Of a DNA stretch of 64,000 bases, positions 20,461 through 29,988 are shown in pieces. The translations under genes were made by a program, and so were the position numbers. Under the pieces are notes generated by a model. That model was not told the DNA's origin. It saw only the letters and a list, made by a program, of their open reading frames with translations, and made no database searches. Location of the stretch: NCBI RefSeq assembly GCF_001984215.1, contig NZ_CP019420.1, positions 4,960,001 to 5,024,000 on the forward strand, given 5' to 3'. The DNA comes from Mycobacterium sp. MS1601 (lineage in GTDB: Bacteria; Actinomycetota; Actinomycetes; Mycobacteriales; Mycobacteriaceae). Within the stretch, counting starts at the first letter, position 1. Every line of letters begins with the position of its first letter.

Positions 20461-23302
20461 TGCGACGAGCCCAGCTGAACGCGAACACCGAACCGTCCGC
20501 CCTGGCGCGCTGGATCCGGCGTCTGGCCATTCCGATCGTGATCTTCTGGGTCGCGATGGTGGCCGTCGCCGGTCTGTTCATCCCGCCACTCGAGGAGGTG
20601 GCCGCCGCCAACTCGGTGCCACTGAACCCCACCGACGCGCCGTCGCTGCAGGCCATGCAGCAGATGGGAAAGGTGTTCGGGAGTCCAACTCCGACAGCAT
20701 CGCGCTGATCGTGCTCGAAGGCACCGAGCCCCTGGGCGATGACGCCCACGAGTATTACGACGGCCTGATCGAGCGGCTGCGTGACGACTCCGCCCACATC
20801 CAGAACGTGCAGGACTTCTGGGGCGACCCACTGACCGAATCGGGTGCCCAGAGCACCGACGGCCGCGCTGCGTACGTCCAGTTGTTCCTGGCCGGAAACA
20901 TGGGTGAGACGCTGGCCAACGAATCCGTCCAAGCGGTGCGCGACGCCGTCGACGCGGTGCCGCCGCCGGACGGTGTGACGGTCTATGTCACCGGTCCGGC
21001 CGCCCTGCAGGCCGATCTACAGCTGGCCGGTGAACGCACCGTCATGCTGATCACGTTGGTGACCTTCTCGGTGATCATCGTGCTACTGCTGTTCTTCTAC
21101 CGCTCCATCGTCACCGTGGTGATCGGGCTGGTGGTCGTCGGAATTCAGCTGGGTGCGGCCACCGCGGTGGTCGGCGCACTCGGCCACTATCAGGTGATCG
21201 GGCTGTCCACCTTCGCCGTGAACCTGGTGGTAGCCATGGCGATCGCCGCGGGCACGGACTACGTGGTGTTCCTGCTGGGCCGCTACCAGGAGGCCAGAGC
21301 CGCGGGTGTTGATCCCGAGTCCGCCTACTACGAGATGTTCCGCGGCACCGCCCACGTCATCCTCGGTTCCGCGCTGACCATCGCCGGTGCGGCCTTCTGC
21401 CTGAGCCTGACCCGGATGCCCTACTTTCAGAGCCTCGGGATCCCGTGCGCCGTCGGCATGATCGTCGCGGTGATCGTGGCGCTCACACTGGGACCCGCGG
21501 TGATCACCATCGCCAGCCGGTTCGGTTTGCTGGAACCCAAGCGCGCCATGCGAATCCGCTTCTGGCGACGCATCGGAACCTCGGTGGTGCGCTGGCCGCT
21601 GCCGATACTCCTGGCCTCGCTGGCGGTCGCGCTGGTCGGTTTGGCGGCCCTGCCGTTCTATCAGCCGAGCTACGACGACCGGCAGTTCATCCCGCAGGAC
21701 ATCCCGTCCAATCAGGGTTATCTTGCGGCCGACGAACACTTCTCCGCAGCTCGGATGAATCCCGACGTGCTCCTGATCGAGGCCGACCACGATCTGCGCA
21801 ATTCGGCCGATTTCCTGGTTCTCGACAAGGTGGCCAAGGCCGTGTTCAGGGTCGAAGGCATCTCACGTGTGCAGGCGCCGACCCGGCCGCAGGGCACGCC
21901 CATCGAGAACACCTCGATACCGTTCATGATCAGCATGCAGGGTGTGGGCATGGCTCAGAACATGCAGTTCATGTTCGACCGCCTCGATGACATGAAGGCC
22001 CAAGCCGAGGATCTGGGCAACACGATTGCGATCATGCAGAACATGCAGAACATCATGACGCGGATGTCGAACATCACCGACGACATGTTGACCGACGTCG
22101 GTGATCTGCAAGACACGGCCAAGGAATTGCGGGACTCCATGGCCAATTTCGACGACTTCTTCCGGCCGATCCGCAACTACTTCTACTGGGAACCGCACTG
22201 CTACAACATCCCACTGTGCTGGTCGCTGCGCTCGGTGTTCGACAGCCTCGACGGCGTCACCGTGATCACCGACCAGATGGACCGGATGATCCTCGGGTTC
22301 ACCGACATGAATGCGCTCTTCCCGGAGATGCTGGCGCAGTTCCCGGCCATGATCTCCACGATGCGGAACATGCAGCAGATGATGCTGACCATGCACTCCA
22401 CCATGTACGGGATGTACTCGGCGATGGACGAGGCCGGTGAGGGTGCCACCGAGATGGGTAAGGCATTCGACGCCGCGAAGAACGACGACTCGTTCTACTT
22501 GCCGCCGGAAGTCTTCGAGAACGAGGACTTCCGCAGGGCCATGGACCTTTTCGTCTCCCCGGACGGCAAATCGGTGCGGATGATCATCAGCCACCGCGGT
22601 GATCCGGCCACCCCTGAAGGCATTTCGCGGGTGGAACCCATTCAGGTCGCCGCCATCGAAGCCATCAAAGGCACGCCGTTGGAGGACGCCAGAGTCTCTC
22701 TGGGCGGGATGGCCGCCACCTACAAGGATCTGGCGGAAGGCTCCAAGTACGACTTGCTGATCGCCGCCGTCGCCTCGATCTGCCTGATTTTCGCCGTCAT
22801 GTTGCTGGTCACCAGGAGCCTGATCGCCGCCATGGTGATCGTCGGCACGGTGCTGACGTCGTTGGGAGCGTCCTTCGGGCTCTCGGTGTTGTTGTGGCAG
22901 TTCATCATCGGGTTGCCGCTGCACTGGATGGTGGTGCCCATGGCGGTCATCGTGCTGCTGGCGGTCGGCGCCGACTACAACCTGATGATGGTGGCCCGGT
23001 TCAAAGAGGAGCTGCCCGGCGGCATCAAGACCGGCATCATCAGGGCCATGGGCGGCACCGGCAGCGTGGTGAGCATCGCCGGGGTGGTGTTCTCCTTCAC
23101 CATGGCGTCCCTGGTGGTCAGCGATCTGCGCACCATCGGTCAGATGGGCACCATGATCGGTATCGGCCTGCTGTTCGACACGCTGATCGTGCGGTCGTTC
23201 ATGGTGCCGTCCATCGCCGCGCTGTTGGGCCGGTGGTTCTGGTGGCCGCTGAACCCCCGCACCCGCCCTCTGCCGCAGCCCCGGACTAGCCTTACTGCAT
23301 GA
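20460..23302 (+). pseudogene. MmpL family RND transporter, broken by a one-base frameshift
   Basis: An RND-type exporter of about 947 residues, split into an 82-codon frame (20460-20708) and a long second frame. Around 20678-20682 (TTCGGGAGTCC) one base is missing; adding it joins QQMGKVF to [14 protein letters not shown] without a gap. After the break the transporter is complete: two blocks of membrane helices, the [14 protein letters not shown] and [15 protein letters not shown] motifs carrying the proton-relay Asp-Tyr pairs, and a long Met- and Asp-rich coiled-coil insertion between helices 7 and 8, typical of MmpL4/MmpL5. It is coupled to mmpS upstream and pepE downstream by ATGA overlaps. 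Intactness of the rest suggests a sequencing error or a very recent loss. Confidence 0.9.
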
Positions 23303-24426
23303 GTTCGCGCTTCGATTCGAAGGTCTACGGCGATCGACTGAAGGCGGCCGCCGCCGCTGCAAGAGCTGCCGGACTGGCCGGCCTGGTGATCACCCCGGGC
23401 TATGACCTGCGTTATCTGGTTGGCTCGCGGGCGGAGACCTTCGAGCGGTTGACAGCACTGGTGATCCCGGCCGCCGGGGAACCCACCGTGGTGGTGCCGC
23501 GGTTGGAACTCGCCTCGCTCAAGGAGTCCGCGATCCTGGACCTCGGGATCGTGGTGCGTGACTGGGTGGACGGGCAGGATCCCTACGATCTGGTGGTGTC
23601 CGCTGTCGGCGGTCCGGCCAAGGTTGCCGTCACCGATGCGATGCCTGCACTGCACCTGTTGCCGCTGGCTGACCGCCTCGGCGTGGTACCCGTGCTGGCC
23701 ACCGACGTGCTACGCACGCTGCGGATGATCAAGGACCCCAGCGAGATCGACGCTCTGCGTATGGCCGGTGCCGCCATCGACCGCGTGCACGCCCGCGTCC
23801 CGGAGTTCCTGGTGCCCGGACGCACCGAGGCACAGGTGGCCGCCGATATCGAAAAAGCGATTGTCGCCGAAGGGCATTCGGCTGCCGCATTCATCATCGT
23901 CGGCTCCGGTCCGCACGGTGCCGACCCGCACCACGAGGTATCGGATCGCGAACTGCAGGCCGGAGATATCGTGGTCGTCGACATCGGGGGCCCGTACGAA
24001 CCGGGTTACAACTCCGACTCCACCAGGACCTACAGCCTGGGTCAGCCCAGTGCTGAAGTAGCGCAGCAGTATTCGATCCTCCAGCAGGCGCAGAAGGTGG
24101 CGGTGGACGCGGTGCGGCCCGGCGTCACCGCCGAGCAGGTGGATGCCGCTGCGCGGGACGTACTGGCCGAGGCCGGGCTGGGGGAGTACTTCGTGCACCG
24201 CACCGGCCACGGGATCGGCCTGTCCGTGCACGAGGAGCCCTACATCGTGGCCGGCAATGATCTGCCGCTGGTGCCGGGGATGGCGTTCAGTGTGGAGCCG
24301 GGGATCTACTTCCCGGGCCAGTGGGGTGCGCGCATCGAGGACATCGTGATCGTCACCGCCGACGGGGTGGAGCCGGTGAACACGCGCCCGCACGACCTGA
24401 TCGTGGTGCCGCTGCCCGGAGCCTAG
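23299..24426 (+). CDS. pepE: Xaa-Pro dipeptidase/aminopeptidase PepE-like (M24 family)
   Basis: A 375-residue cytosolic metallopeptidase that removes or cleaves residues next to proline. The N-terminal creatinase-type domain (to ~130) is followed by the pita-bread catalytic domain with metal ligands in [20 protein letters not shown], the histidine in [15 protein letters not shown], and glutamates in [10 protein letters not shown] and RIEDIVIV. It corresponds in position and length to Rv2089c. The ATG overlaps the mmpL stop. It converges on the PPOX gene, whose stop codon overlaps its own by 4 bp. Confidence 0.93.
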   Translation: MSSRFDSKVYGDRLKAAAAAARAAGLAGLVITPGYDLRYLVGSRAETFERLTALVIPAAGEPTVVVPRLELASLKESAILDLGIVVRDWVDGQDPYDLVVSAVGGPAKVAVTDAMPALHLLPLADRLGVVPVLATDVLRTLRMIKDPSEIDALRMAGAAIDRVHARVPEFLVPGRTEAQVAADIEKAIVAEGHSAAAFIIVGSGPHGADPHHEVSDRELQAGDIVVVDIGGPYEPGYNSDSTRTYSLGQPSAEVAQQYSILQQAQKVAVDAVRPGVTAEQVDAAARDVLAEAGLGEYFVHRTGHGIGLSVHEEPYIVAGNDLPLVPGMAFSVEPGIYFPGQWGARIEDIVIVTADGVEPVNTRPHDLIVVPLPGA

Positions 24427-24833
24427 GAGCCGGAGCGATCCAACAGATCCGAGCTGCCCAGCACCCGTTCGATACGCACTTCGATAACCACGCGGCGCGG
24501 GTTCACCCGCGGGGTGCGGTAGCGCTGGGCGTAACGCAGCTCCGCGTCGCGAACCGACTCGGTGTCGGTATGCACCGTCGCACGGCCTTCCAGCGACAGC
24601 CAGCGGGCGCCGTCGACCTGACTGAGTACCGCAACCTCGCCACGCTCGGCGTTGACGGCCTTCTGGGTTCCGCCGCTGGTGATCACCCGGGCAATGTGCG
24701 TCTTGGGATCAAAGGTGAAACCGACAGCCACGACGTGCGGAGAACCGTCGGTGCGCAGGGTCGTCAGCATAGCCAGATGACGTTCGGTGAGGAACGCCAA
24801 TGCGTCGTTGGTGAGCCGGGTGGTTGTCGCCAT
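24423..24833 (-). CDS. F420-binding PPOX-fold protein (Rv2074-like)
   Basis: A 136-residue split beta-barrel protein. The sequence [40 protein letters not shown] closely follows what I recall of Rv2074, which has been characterised as an F420-dependent biliverdin reductase (FDOR-B). The conserved [13 protein letters not shown] and [16 protein letters not shown] segments are present. The gene is divergent from the SDR gene, as Rv2074 is from Rv2073c. Confidence 0.9.
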   Translation of the reverse strand: MATTTRLTNDALAFLTERHLAMLTTLRTDGSPHVVAVGFTFDPKTHIARVITSGGTQKAVNAERGEVAVLSQVDGARWLSLEGRATVHTDTESVRDAELRYAQRYRTPRVNPRRVVIEVRIERVLGSSDLLDRSGS

Positions 24834-24868
24834 CGGGTCTCACGCTAGCGCAGGAGATAATCGCTGCC

Positions 24869-25618
24869 GTGAAAGACACGGGTACGGGCGTCGTCGTGAT
24901 TTTTGGTGGCCGCAGTGAAATCGGGACCGAACTCGCGTCGCGGCTGGCGGCCGGTCGTGAGGTGGTGCTGACCACGCGCGGCAGCGACGCGCTGGACCAG
25001 CAGGTTTCCGCCCTGACAGCCGCCGGTGCGAGTGCGGTCCATGTGAAGGCGTTCGACGCTGACGATCTGGGCAGCCACGTGAGTGTCCTGGACGAAATCA
25101 GCGTTGAACACGGACCCATTGGCACCGCGGTGCTGGCTTTCGGCATTCTCGGCGACCAGGCCCGCGCCGAAGTCGATGCCGATCACGCCGTGGCGATCGT
25201 GCACACCGACTACGTGGCCCAGGTGAGCCTGCTCACCGAGCTGTCCAAGCGGATGCGAGGTGTAGGTGGTGGCCGCATCGTGGTGTTCTCTTCGATCGCC
25301 GGCAACCGGGTGCGCCGCGCGAACTACGTCTACGGTTCGGCAAAGGCCGGATTGGACGGGTTTGCCAGCGGTTTGGCTGACGCCCTGCACGGCAGCGGTG
25401 TGCAGCTTCTGATGGTGCGGCCCGGATTCGTCATCGGGAGGATGACCGAGGGTATGGACCCTGCGCCATTGTCGAGCACGCCCGCTCAGGTGGCTGACGC
25501 CGCCGCGCGTGCCCTGGCCAAGGGAAAGCGGTCGGTGTGGGTGCCGGGATCACTGGCCGTGCTGGCCTTCGTGATGCGGCTGCTGCCGCAGGCGATCTGG
25601 CGGCGGATGCCGCGATGA
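24869..25618 (+). CDS. SDR family oxidoreductase (Rv2073c-like)
   Basis: A 249-residue NAD(P)-dependent short-chain dehydrogenase. The nucleotide-binding motif is VVIFGGRSEIGTELA, a variant of the usual TGxxxGIG, and the catalytic Tyr-Lys pair is in NYVYGSAKAG, preceded by the serine in VVFSSIAG. The GTG at 24869 gives VKDTGTGVVVIFGG and has AGGAG upstream; a longer in-frame start exists but lies inside the divergent PPOX gene. In M. tuberculosis this gene directly precedes cobL. Here the start of a cobL-like reading frame follows with an ATGA overlap but is cut off after ten codons. Confidence 0.92.
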   Translation: MKDTGTGVVVIFGGRSEIGTELASRLAAGREVVLTTRGSDALDQQVSALTAAGASAVHVKAFDADDLGSHVSVLDEISVEHGPIGTAVLAFGILGDQARAEVDADHAVAIVHTDYVAQVSLLTELSKRMRGVGGGRIVVFSSIAGNRVRRANYVYGSAKAGLDGFASGLADALHGSGVQLLMVRPGFVIGRMTEGMDPAPLSSTPAQVADAAARALAKGKRSVWVPGSLAVLAFVMRLLPQAIWRRMPR

Positions 25619-25644
25619 GTCGGGTGGTCGTGGTCGGTATCGGT
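25615..25644 (+). pseudogene. cobL start remnant at a deletion junction
   Basis: Directly overlapping the SDR stop (ATGA) is an ATG followed by codons for SRVVVVGIG, which is the typical N-terminus of CobL/CbiE (precorrin methylase; VVGIGxxG). After the tenth codon the resemblance stops, and the sequence is the reverse strand of the last codons of cobG. The frame runs on to 25737 without resembling CobL. I read this as a scar of a deletion that removed cobL through cobH. That cobL sits exactly here in related genomes is from memory. Confidence 0.55.
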
Positions 25645-25646
25645 AA

Positions 25647-26765
25647 TCACTCTGAGCGGGTGCGATATCCACTCTCGGTGGCGACCAGTACTTCACCCAC
25701 CGGTGGGCTGCCGCAAGCTCGGTCGCAGCCCACGTAGTGGCGGTGAACGTGACGGTGTTCCCCTGTCCGGGCGGCCGCGGCGGCATCGGCGCGCACATCG
25801 GCGGTAGAGCGCTCGCAACCCGGGCTGCCCACACACGCGCTGACGTCCAGCCACGGCGAGTTCTCATCGAAGATCAGACCCTGGGGTGCCAGCACCCGCA
25901 GCGACACGTCCGCGATGTCCTCGGAAAGATCGCACACCAGTAGTGAGCGCCACGGCGTGATGACAATCGGCGCTCCGATGGCCGCCAAGTATTCGGCGGT
26001 GCGCGACGGCAACACCCCGAGCGCTACGCCGGCGCCGAGTGCGACGCGACCGTCGCGTTGGGAGAGCCAGCCGATGGGACCGCGGATGCTGGGCGGCCAG
26101 CTGCGACCCGGCTCGGCGCGGGGTGTCAAGCCGTCCAGCAGAGTTCGAGCATCGTCCAATTCATGCACGCGCCACTTCTTTCCGCGAACGCTCACGAATC
26201 GACGTGCCACGGCGAGCAGTGTCGGGATCGCCTCATCGGTGCCCAGTCGGACGCCGGTGTCGACGCCCGCGAGCAGCAGCGCCAGGGTGTTGTCGTCGAG
26301 TGCGTGTACTCCCGCGTCGGCGCGCAGACCGGAGACATCACCGCGACCGTCGTCGAGGCTGAACCAGAACCGTCCCGGCAGCCCGGCCAGCACCGGGTCG
26401 GCACATACCGCGGCGTCCAGCTCCGGCACCCAACCCCGCACGTCCAGCACACCGTCGACGCGGCCGGACAGCGGCGAGGACACGATGTTGCGGACGCGCT
26501 CGTGGGTGGATGACGGCAGAAGCCCGGCGTCGGCGATCGCCTCGGCCACCGCGGCGGTGTCGGAGATACCGCGCAGTTGCACAGAACCGCGTGAGGTCAG
26601 TTCGAGGGTGGCCGAGCCGTGTTCGGCAGCGACGTGCGCCAGCGCCTCGAGTTGGTCGGCGCGCAGCATGCCGCCGGGCAGTCGGACGCGCACCAGGGCG
26701 CCGTCGGCGGCCTGGTGCACCTGCAGGGCGCCCGGGCAGGCGTCCTGGTCACGTTCGCGGACCAC
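25647..26765 (-). CDS. cobG: CobG, precorrin-3B synthase
   Basis: A 372-residue nitrite/sulfite-reductase-like enzyme of aerobic cobalamin synthesis that oxidises precorrin-3A. It starts with DACPGALQVHQAADGALVRVRLPGG, has two ferredoxin-like repeats, THERVRNIVSSPLSG, and the four cysteines that hold the Fe4S4 cluster in CxxxxxC (311, 317) and CxxxC (347, 351). The GTG at 26765 is chosen because the dioxygenase gene ends 13 bp upstream and the longer frame overlaps it. The C-terminus ends YRTRSE, a few residues different from the usual end, right at the deletion junction. Neither cobH nor other cob genes follow. Confidence 0.93.
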   Translation of the reverse strand: MVRERDQDACPGALQVHQAADGALVRVRLPGGMLRADQLEALAHVAAEHGSATLELTSRGSVQLRGISDTAAVAEAIADAGLLPSSTHERVRNIVSSPLSGRVDGVLDVRGWVPELDAAVCADPVLAGLPGRFWFSLDDGRGDVSGLRADAGVHALDDNTLALLLAGVDTGVRLGTDEAIPTLLAVARRFVSVRGKKWRVHELDDARTLLDGLTPRAEPGRSWPPSIRGPIGWLSQRDGRVALGAGVALGVLPSRTAEYLAAIGAPIVITPWRSLLVCDLSEDIADVSLRVLAPQGLIFDENSPWLDVSACVGSPGCERSTADVRADAAAAARTGEHRHVHRHYVGCDRACGSPPVGEVLVATESGYRTRSE

Positions 26766-26778
26766 CCGTCCACCGTAC

Positions 26779-27672
26779 TCAGGCGGGAACCGGCTGCAGT
26801 ATCGGTGAGTAGTGCGATGCGTCCCCGGCGATGACACGGCTGGGTTGGCCGTGGATGTCGACGGGCACGTCCCCTGACAAGGTGATGCGATTGAGCCGTC
26901 GGTACTGGTCGTCGTAGTCGGAGACCGCGTAGTGCTGGGTGGCGCGGTTATCCCAGATGGCGATATCGCCGAGGCGCCAGTTCCACCGCACCGTGTTCTC
27001 CAGCCGGGTGACCCGTGCCTGGAACAGGTCGAACAGCGCTCGAGACTCGGCCGAACCCAGGCCGACGAACCGTTTCACGAAGTGGCCGAGGACCAGTACC
27101 CGGCGTCCGGTCTCCGGGTGCACCCGCACCACCGGATGCTCGGTTTCGAAATAGGCGGATTCGAACTCGTCCCGGTATTCGCGGGTGGTGTCCGACGACG
27201 GCGCGTCGACGTAGTCGTAGACATTGGTGTGCACTGCCCACAGGTTGTCCGCCAGCGCCTTCAACGGACCCGGTAACTGGTGGTAGGCAGTTTCGGTGTT
27301 GGCCCACGTGGTGGTGCCGCCGTATTCGGGCAGGGTGACGGCGCGGAGCAACGATGCCTTGGGGATGCGATCGACGAAGGTGACGTCGGTGTGCCAGCTG
27401 TTGGCCTTGTCGTAGCGCGAGTCGATCGGCAGCACCTGATGGCCCCGCGATGTCACGGTGGGATGCGCGATCGTCGGTGTGCCCAGTAGCTCAGCAAAAG
27501 CCAATTGCTTCTGGTTATCGAGGTGATGCTGATCGCGAAAAAAGATCACCTTGTGCTCGAGTAGCGCGGCATTGATCTGTGCTGCCGTGCCGGCATCGAG
27601 GTCGCCTGACAGGGTGACGCCATCGATCTGCGCTCCGAGGTGCGCGCCGAGTTTCGTGATGTGCAGAGCCAT
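26779..27672 (-). CDS. TauD/AtsK-type Fe(II)/2-oxoglutarate dioxygenase
   Basis: A 297-residue dioxygenase closely similar to the alkylsulfatase/taurine dioxygenase group (as in Rv3406). It would hydroxylate a sulfonate or sulfate ester to release sulfite or sulfate. The iron ligands are in SWHTDVTF (His, Asp) and ATQHYAV (His), and the oxoglutarate arginine is in [14 protein letters not shown]. The start is uncertain: ATG at 27672 gives [19 protein letters not shown], while an ATG at 27711 would add 13 residues; neither has a good ribosome site. It reads into cobG with a 13-bp gap. In M. tuberculosis no such gene lies beside cobG, so this looks like an insertion. Confidence 0.9.
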   Translation of the reverse strand: MALHITKLGAHLGAQIDGVTLSGDLDAGTAAQINAALLEHKVIFFRDQHHLDNQKQLAFAELLGTPTIAHPTVTSRGHQVLPIDSRYDKANSWHTDVTFVDRIPKASLLRAVTLPEYGGTTTWANTETAYHQLPGPLKALADNLWAVHTNVYDYVDAPSSDTTREYRDEFESAYFETEHPVVRVHPETGRRVLVLGHFVKRFVGLGSAESRALFDLFQARVTRLENTVRWNWRLGDIAIWDNRATQHYAVSDYDDQYRRLNRITLSGDVPVDIHGQPSRVIAGDASHYSPILQPVPA

Positions 27673-27737
27673 GCCGTGATGGTGCTCGGGCGGGGCTGCC
27701 CCGAACAGCATTTGGCTACTGCAGATTGAAAGTCCGC

Positions 27738-29546
27738 CTATCGGAATGGTGATCGTGGTGGAGGTCCGTTTGGGCCGTCGAGGGCGCGGAGTAGGGCGTT
27801 GTGTTCCCTTTGGGTGTTGATGTGTTGTTGGCGGTCTTGGGCGCGGGTTGTTTGTCGTGTGGGCATGGTGGTGCCCGGGTCGGCTTTCTGGCGACGTCGG
27901 TGTCTCGGGTGGATGAAGGGCATGGATGACGTGGTGGTGTCCCAGTGGGGGAACAGGAGTCTGGCTCGGGGTTCGGTGAGATAGGAGTGGCCGGTGGGGG
28001 CGGTCCAGAGGATGTCGCCGTTGAGGAGTTGTTCGTCGGTCCAGTTGGTGAAGGTTTTGGCGAGGTGGTGTTCGCGGCACAGGAGTTTGCCGTTGGAGGC
28101 GTGGGTGGCGCCGTGTTCGGCGTGGGGGATGGTGTGGTCGATGTCGAGGTGTTCGGCGGTGCGGTTGCAGCCGGGGAAGCAGCAGCGCATGTCGCGGACT
28201 GTGATGAACCGGCGCAGTTGTTGGGAGAAGGCGTAGTGCGGTTCGGGGTCGTCGGCCGGTCGGGGTAGTGGTGTGACGGTGGCGCCGGTGCGGATGAGTT
28301 CGGCCAGCAGCAGGGTCGGGATGATGCGGCCGTCGAGGCTGACCGCGGGGCGGATGGTCTGGGAGGCAGGTGGATTCGGGGTGGCGGCGGTGCCGGCGTC
28401 GGGGTGATCGGGGCCAGGTGGCGGTGTGCCGGGGTCAGGGTCGGCGAAGGGTGGATCCTCACCGTCGCCGTTTCCCTGGTCGGTGTTGTCGCGTTCGTCT
28501 TTGTCGGCGGCGGGTGTGGTTGGTGGGTGCGCCCAGTCGGTTTCGTCGGTTTCGTCGGTGGGGTTGTCCCAGGGCCAGGGCGACTGCGGTTGCGCCGAGG
28601 TTGTGGCTGCGGCGGCCTGGTCAGTCTCGCGGGCGATGGCTTCGAGGTCGACGGTGGCAGGGGTGGGTCCGGTGGGGCCTTGGGGTGGGACGTGTTGGGC
28701 GGCGGCCACTTCGGCGAGGGCAGCGGTGAGGGTGCCGGATTCGGCGAGGATGTGGATCATCACCGTGCGGACTGTCGACGGGATGGTGGCGGCGGGGCAG
28801 TCGGGGTGCCCACACAGGCAGACCAGCCGGTCATGGCCACGGAAGATCGCGCCGTGGGCGGCGGCGCGCAGTTCTCCGCGGCTGCGGGGGTCGTGGCGGC
28901 AGACGGTGTCGGCCATGGCGTTCAACACGCGGATGGTGAGGTCGGCGTCGACGGCGGACAGGCGGCCGTAGAGCGAGGCGGTGCCGGTGACGTCGTCGGG
29001 TTTGCCGCACTGCACGTCACGGCCGGCGGCGGCGTCGCGGTAGCGGCGCACGGCGTGGGGGTCGTGTTCTTCGATGATGGCGTCGACGGCCAGTTCGAGG
29101 TCGTCGTCGGAGTGGGTGGTCCAGCTGCCGGCCTGCTGGGCGATCTCGGCGTCGATGAGCGGTTGGGCGGCCGGGCTCACGAGTTCGGTGCGGTAGACGA
29201 TGGCTGCTGCGACGCGGGCGTTGATGGCACCGGATTCCAAGCACTCGGCAGTCTTGGGTAGCCGCACCGCGAGGGCTTCGGCGATGCGCATTTGCCCCGA
29301 CGCTCGCCGCGGGCTCAGTGACATGGCGGCTGCGATTTCGTCTTTGGCGGCGGCCCAGGGGTCGTAGATCCAGAGCTTTTCTTCGTCGGCGGCGTCGGCT
29401 TCTCGCAAGGCCAGCAACTTGGCGGCGAACGCCCAGACCCGGGCGGTGCTGGTGGCGACCGCGGTGTTGTACTGCCGGATGGCGGTGACCAGCTCGGCGG
29501 CAGTCATCTGTCCGCAGGTCACCGGATCCGGAAGTGTATCGAACAT
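27738..29546 (-). CDS. DUF222-HNH protein of the 13E12 repeat family
   Basis: A 602-residue protein with an N-terminal DUF222 helical domain (residues ~1-290, from [19 protein letters not shown]), a low-complexity Asp/Pro/Gly linker (~320-400) and a C-terminal HNH nuclease domain. The HNH motif is [29 protein letters not shown] followed by [12 protein letters not shown], with four zinc cysteine/histidine positions kept. This is the REP13E12 family, multi-copy in mycobacteria. The ATG at 29546 lies inside a perfect LexA box, and a PafBC-type promoter sits 8 bp upstream, so a leaderless, damage-induced mRNA is likely. The biological role of the family is not established. Confidence 0.88.
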   Translation of the reverse strand: MFDTLPDPVTCGQMTAAELVTAIRQYNTAVATSTARVWAFAAKLLALREADAADEEKLWIYDPWAAAKDEIAAAMSLSPRRASGQMRIAEALAVRLPKTAECLESGAINARVAAAIVYRTELVSPAAQPLIDAEIAQQAGSWTTHSDDDLELAVDAIIEEHDPHAVRRYRDAAAGRDVQCGKPDDVTGTASLYGRLSAVDADLTIRVLNAMADTVCRHDPRSRGELRAAAHGAIFRGHDRLVCLCGHPDCPAATIPSTVRTVMIHILAESGTLTAALAEVAAAQHVPPQGPTGPTPATVDLEAIARETDQAAAATTSAQPQSPWPWDNPTDETDETDWAHPPTTPAADKDERDNTDQGNGDGEDPPFADPDPGTPPPGPDHPDAGTAATPNPPASQTIRPAVSLDGRIIPTLLLAELIRTGATVTPLPRPADDPEPHYAFSQQLRRFITVRDMRCCFPGCNRTAEHLDIDHTIPHAEHGATHASNGKLLCREHHLAKTFTNWTDEQLLNGDILWTAPTGHSYLTEPRARLLFPHWDTTTSSMPFIHPRHRRRQKADPGTTMPTRQTTRAQDRQQHINTQREHNALLRALDGPNGPPPRSPFR

Positions 29547-29554
29547 GTGTTCGA
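29539..29554 (-). promoter_or_regulatory. LexA (SOS) box over the start codon of the DUF222-HNH gene
   Basis: TCGAAC-ATGT-GTTCGA on the plus strand (TCGAACACATGTTCGA on the coding strand) is a perfect match to the mycobacterial SOS box TCGAAC-N4-GTTCGA. The start codon ATG at 29546-29544 lies inside it. LexA binding would block transcription start. Confidence 0.85.
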
Positions 29555-29576
29555 GTATGTCACCACACTCTGACAA
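29554..29576 (-). promoter_or_regulatory. PafBC-type (RecA-NDp) promoter of the DUF222-HNH gene
   Basis: On the minus strand TTGTCAGAG (29576-29568), an 8-bp spacer and CATACT (29559-29554) match TTGTCRGTG-N8-TANNNT in 8 of 9 and 2 of 3 defined positions. Transcription would start about at the ATG (29546). Confidence 0.6.
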
Positions 29577-29585
29577 GCGCGCAGA

Positions 29586-29978
29586 TCAGACCTCTGAGCT
29601 GGGACGATACGTCCCAAAGCTCCAGACATTGCCGTGCGGGTCACGAGCCGCGAACTCGCGTGAGCCGTACTCCTGGTCGGTCAGCGGCATGATGATCTCC
29701 GCGCCGGCAGCGGCGGCGCGCGCATGCAGGGAATCCGGATCGTCCACGACGACATAGACCACCACCGGACCCGGAAGAGCGAACGGACTGTCGGTGCGGT
29801 CGGCGTCGTTGACCATCACCACGCCGTTCCCCACCAACACCTCGGCATGCGCCAACGGTTGGTCCTCCTCGGGCGGTACCACCAAGGTCGGACGCGCGGC
29901 GAACGCCTTCTCCAGCCACTTGATGGCCGCACGCGGATTCGAATACGGGACGATCGGGACTGCACCGTTGAGTGACAT
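29586..29978 (-). CDS. VOC (glyoxalase/bleomycin-resistance) family protein
   Basis: A 130-residue protein with two beta-alpha-beta-beta-beta modules of the vicinal oxygen chelate fold: IVPYSNPRAAIKWLEKAF in the first and VVYVVVDDPDSLHARAAAAGAEIIMPLTDQEYGSREFAARDPHGNVWSFG in the second. The ATG at 29978 (MSLNGAVPIVPYSNP) is used because the longer frame overlaps the AraC gene. It follows that gene by 10 bp on the same strand, so the two form an operon. The substrate is unknown; such pairs often relate to small-molecule resistance or detoxification. Confidence 0.85.
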   Translation of the reverse strand: MSLNGAVPIVPYSNPRAAIKWLEKAFAARPTLVVPPEEDQPLAHAEVLVGNGVVMVNDADRTDSPFALPGPVVVYVVVDDPDSLHARAAAAGAEIIMPLTDQEYGSREFAARDPHGNVWSFGTYRPSSEV

Positions 29979-29988
29979 GTCGGCAACG

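Noticed and set aside
20678..20711. Programmed ribosomal frameshift in mmpL
   Set aside because: No slippery heptamer or downstream pseudoknot was seen, and other genes show the same kind of one-base loss.
27673..28080. Long N-terminal extension of the dioxygenase frame
   Set aside because: The extra residues are Pro/His/Arg-rich out-of-frame reading of the HNH gene.
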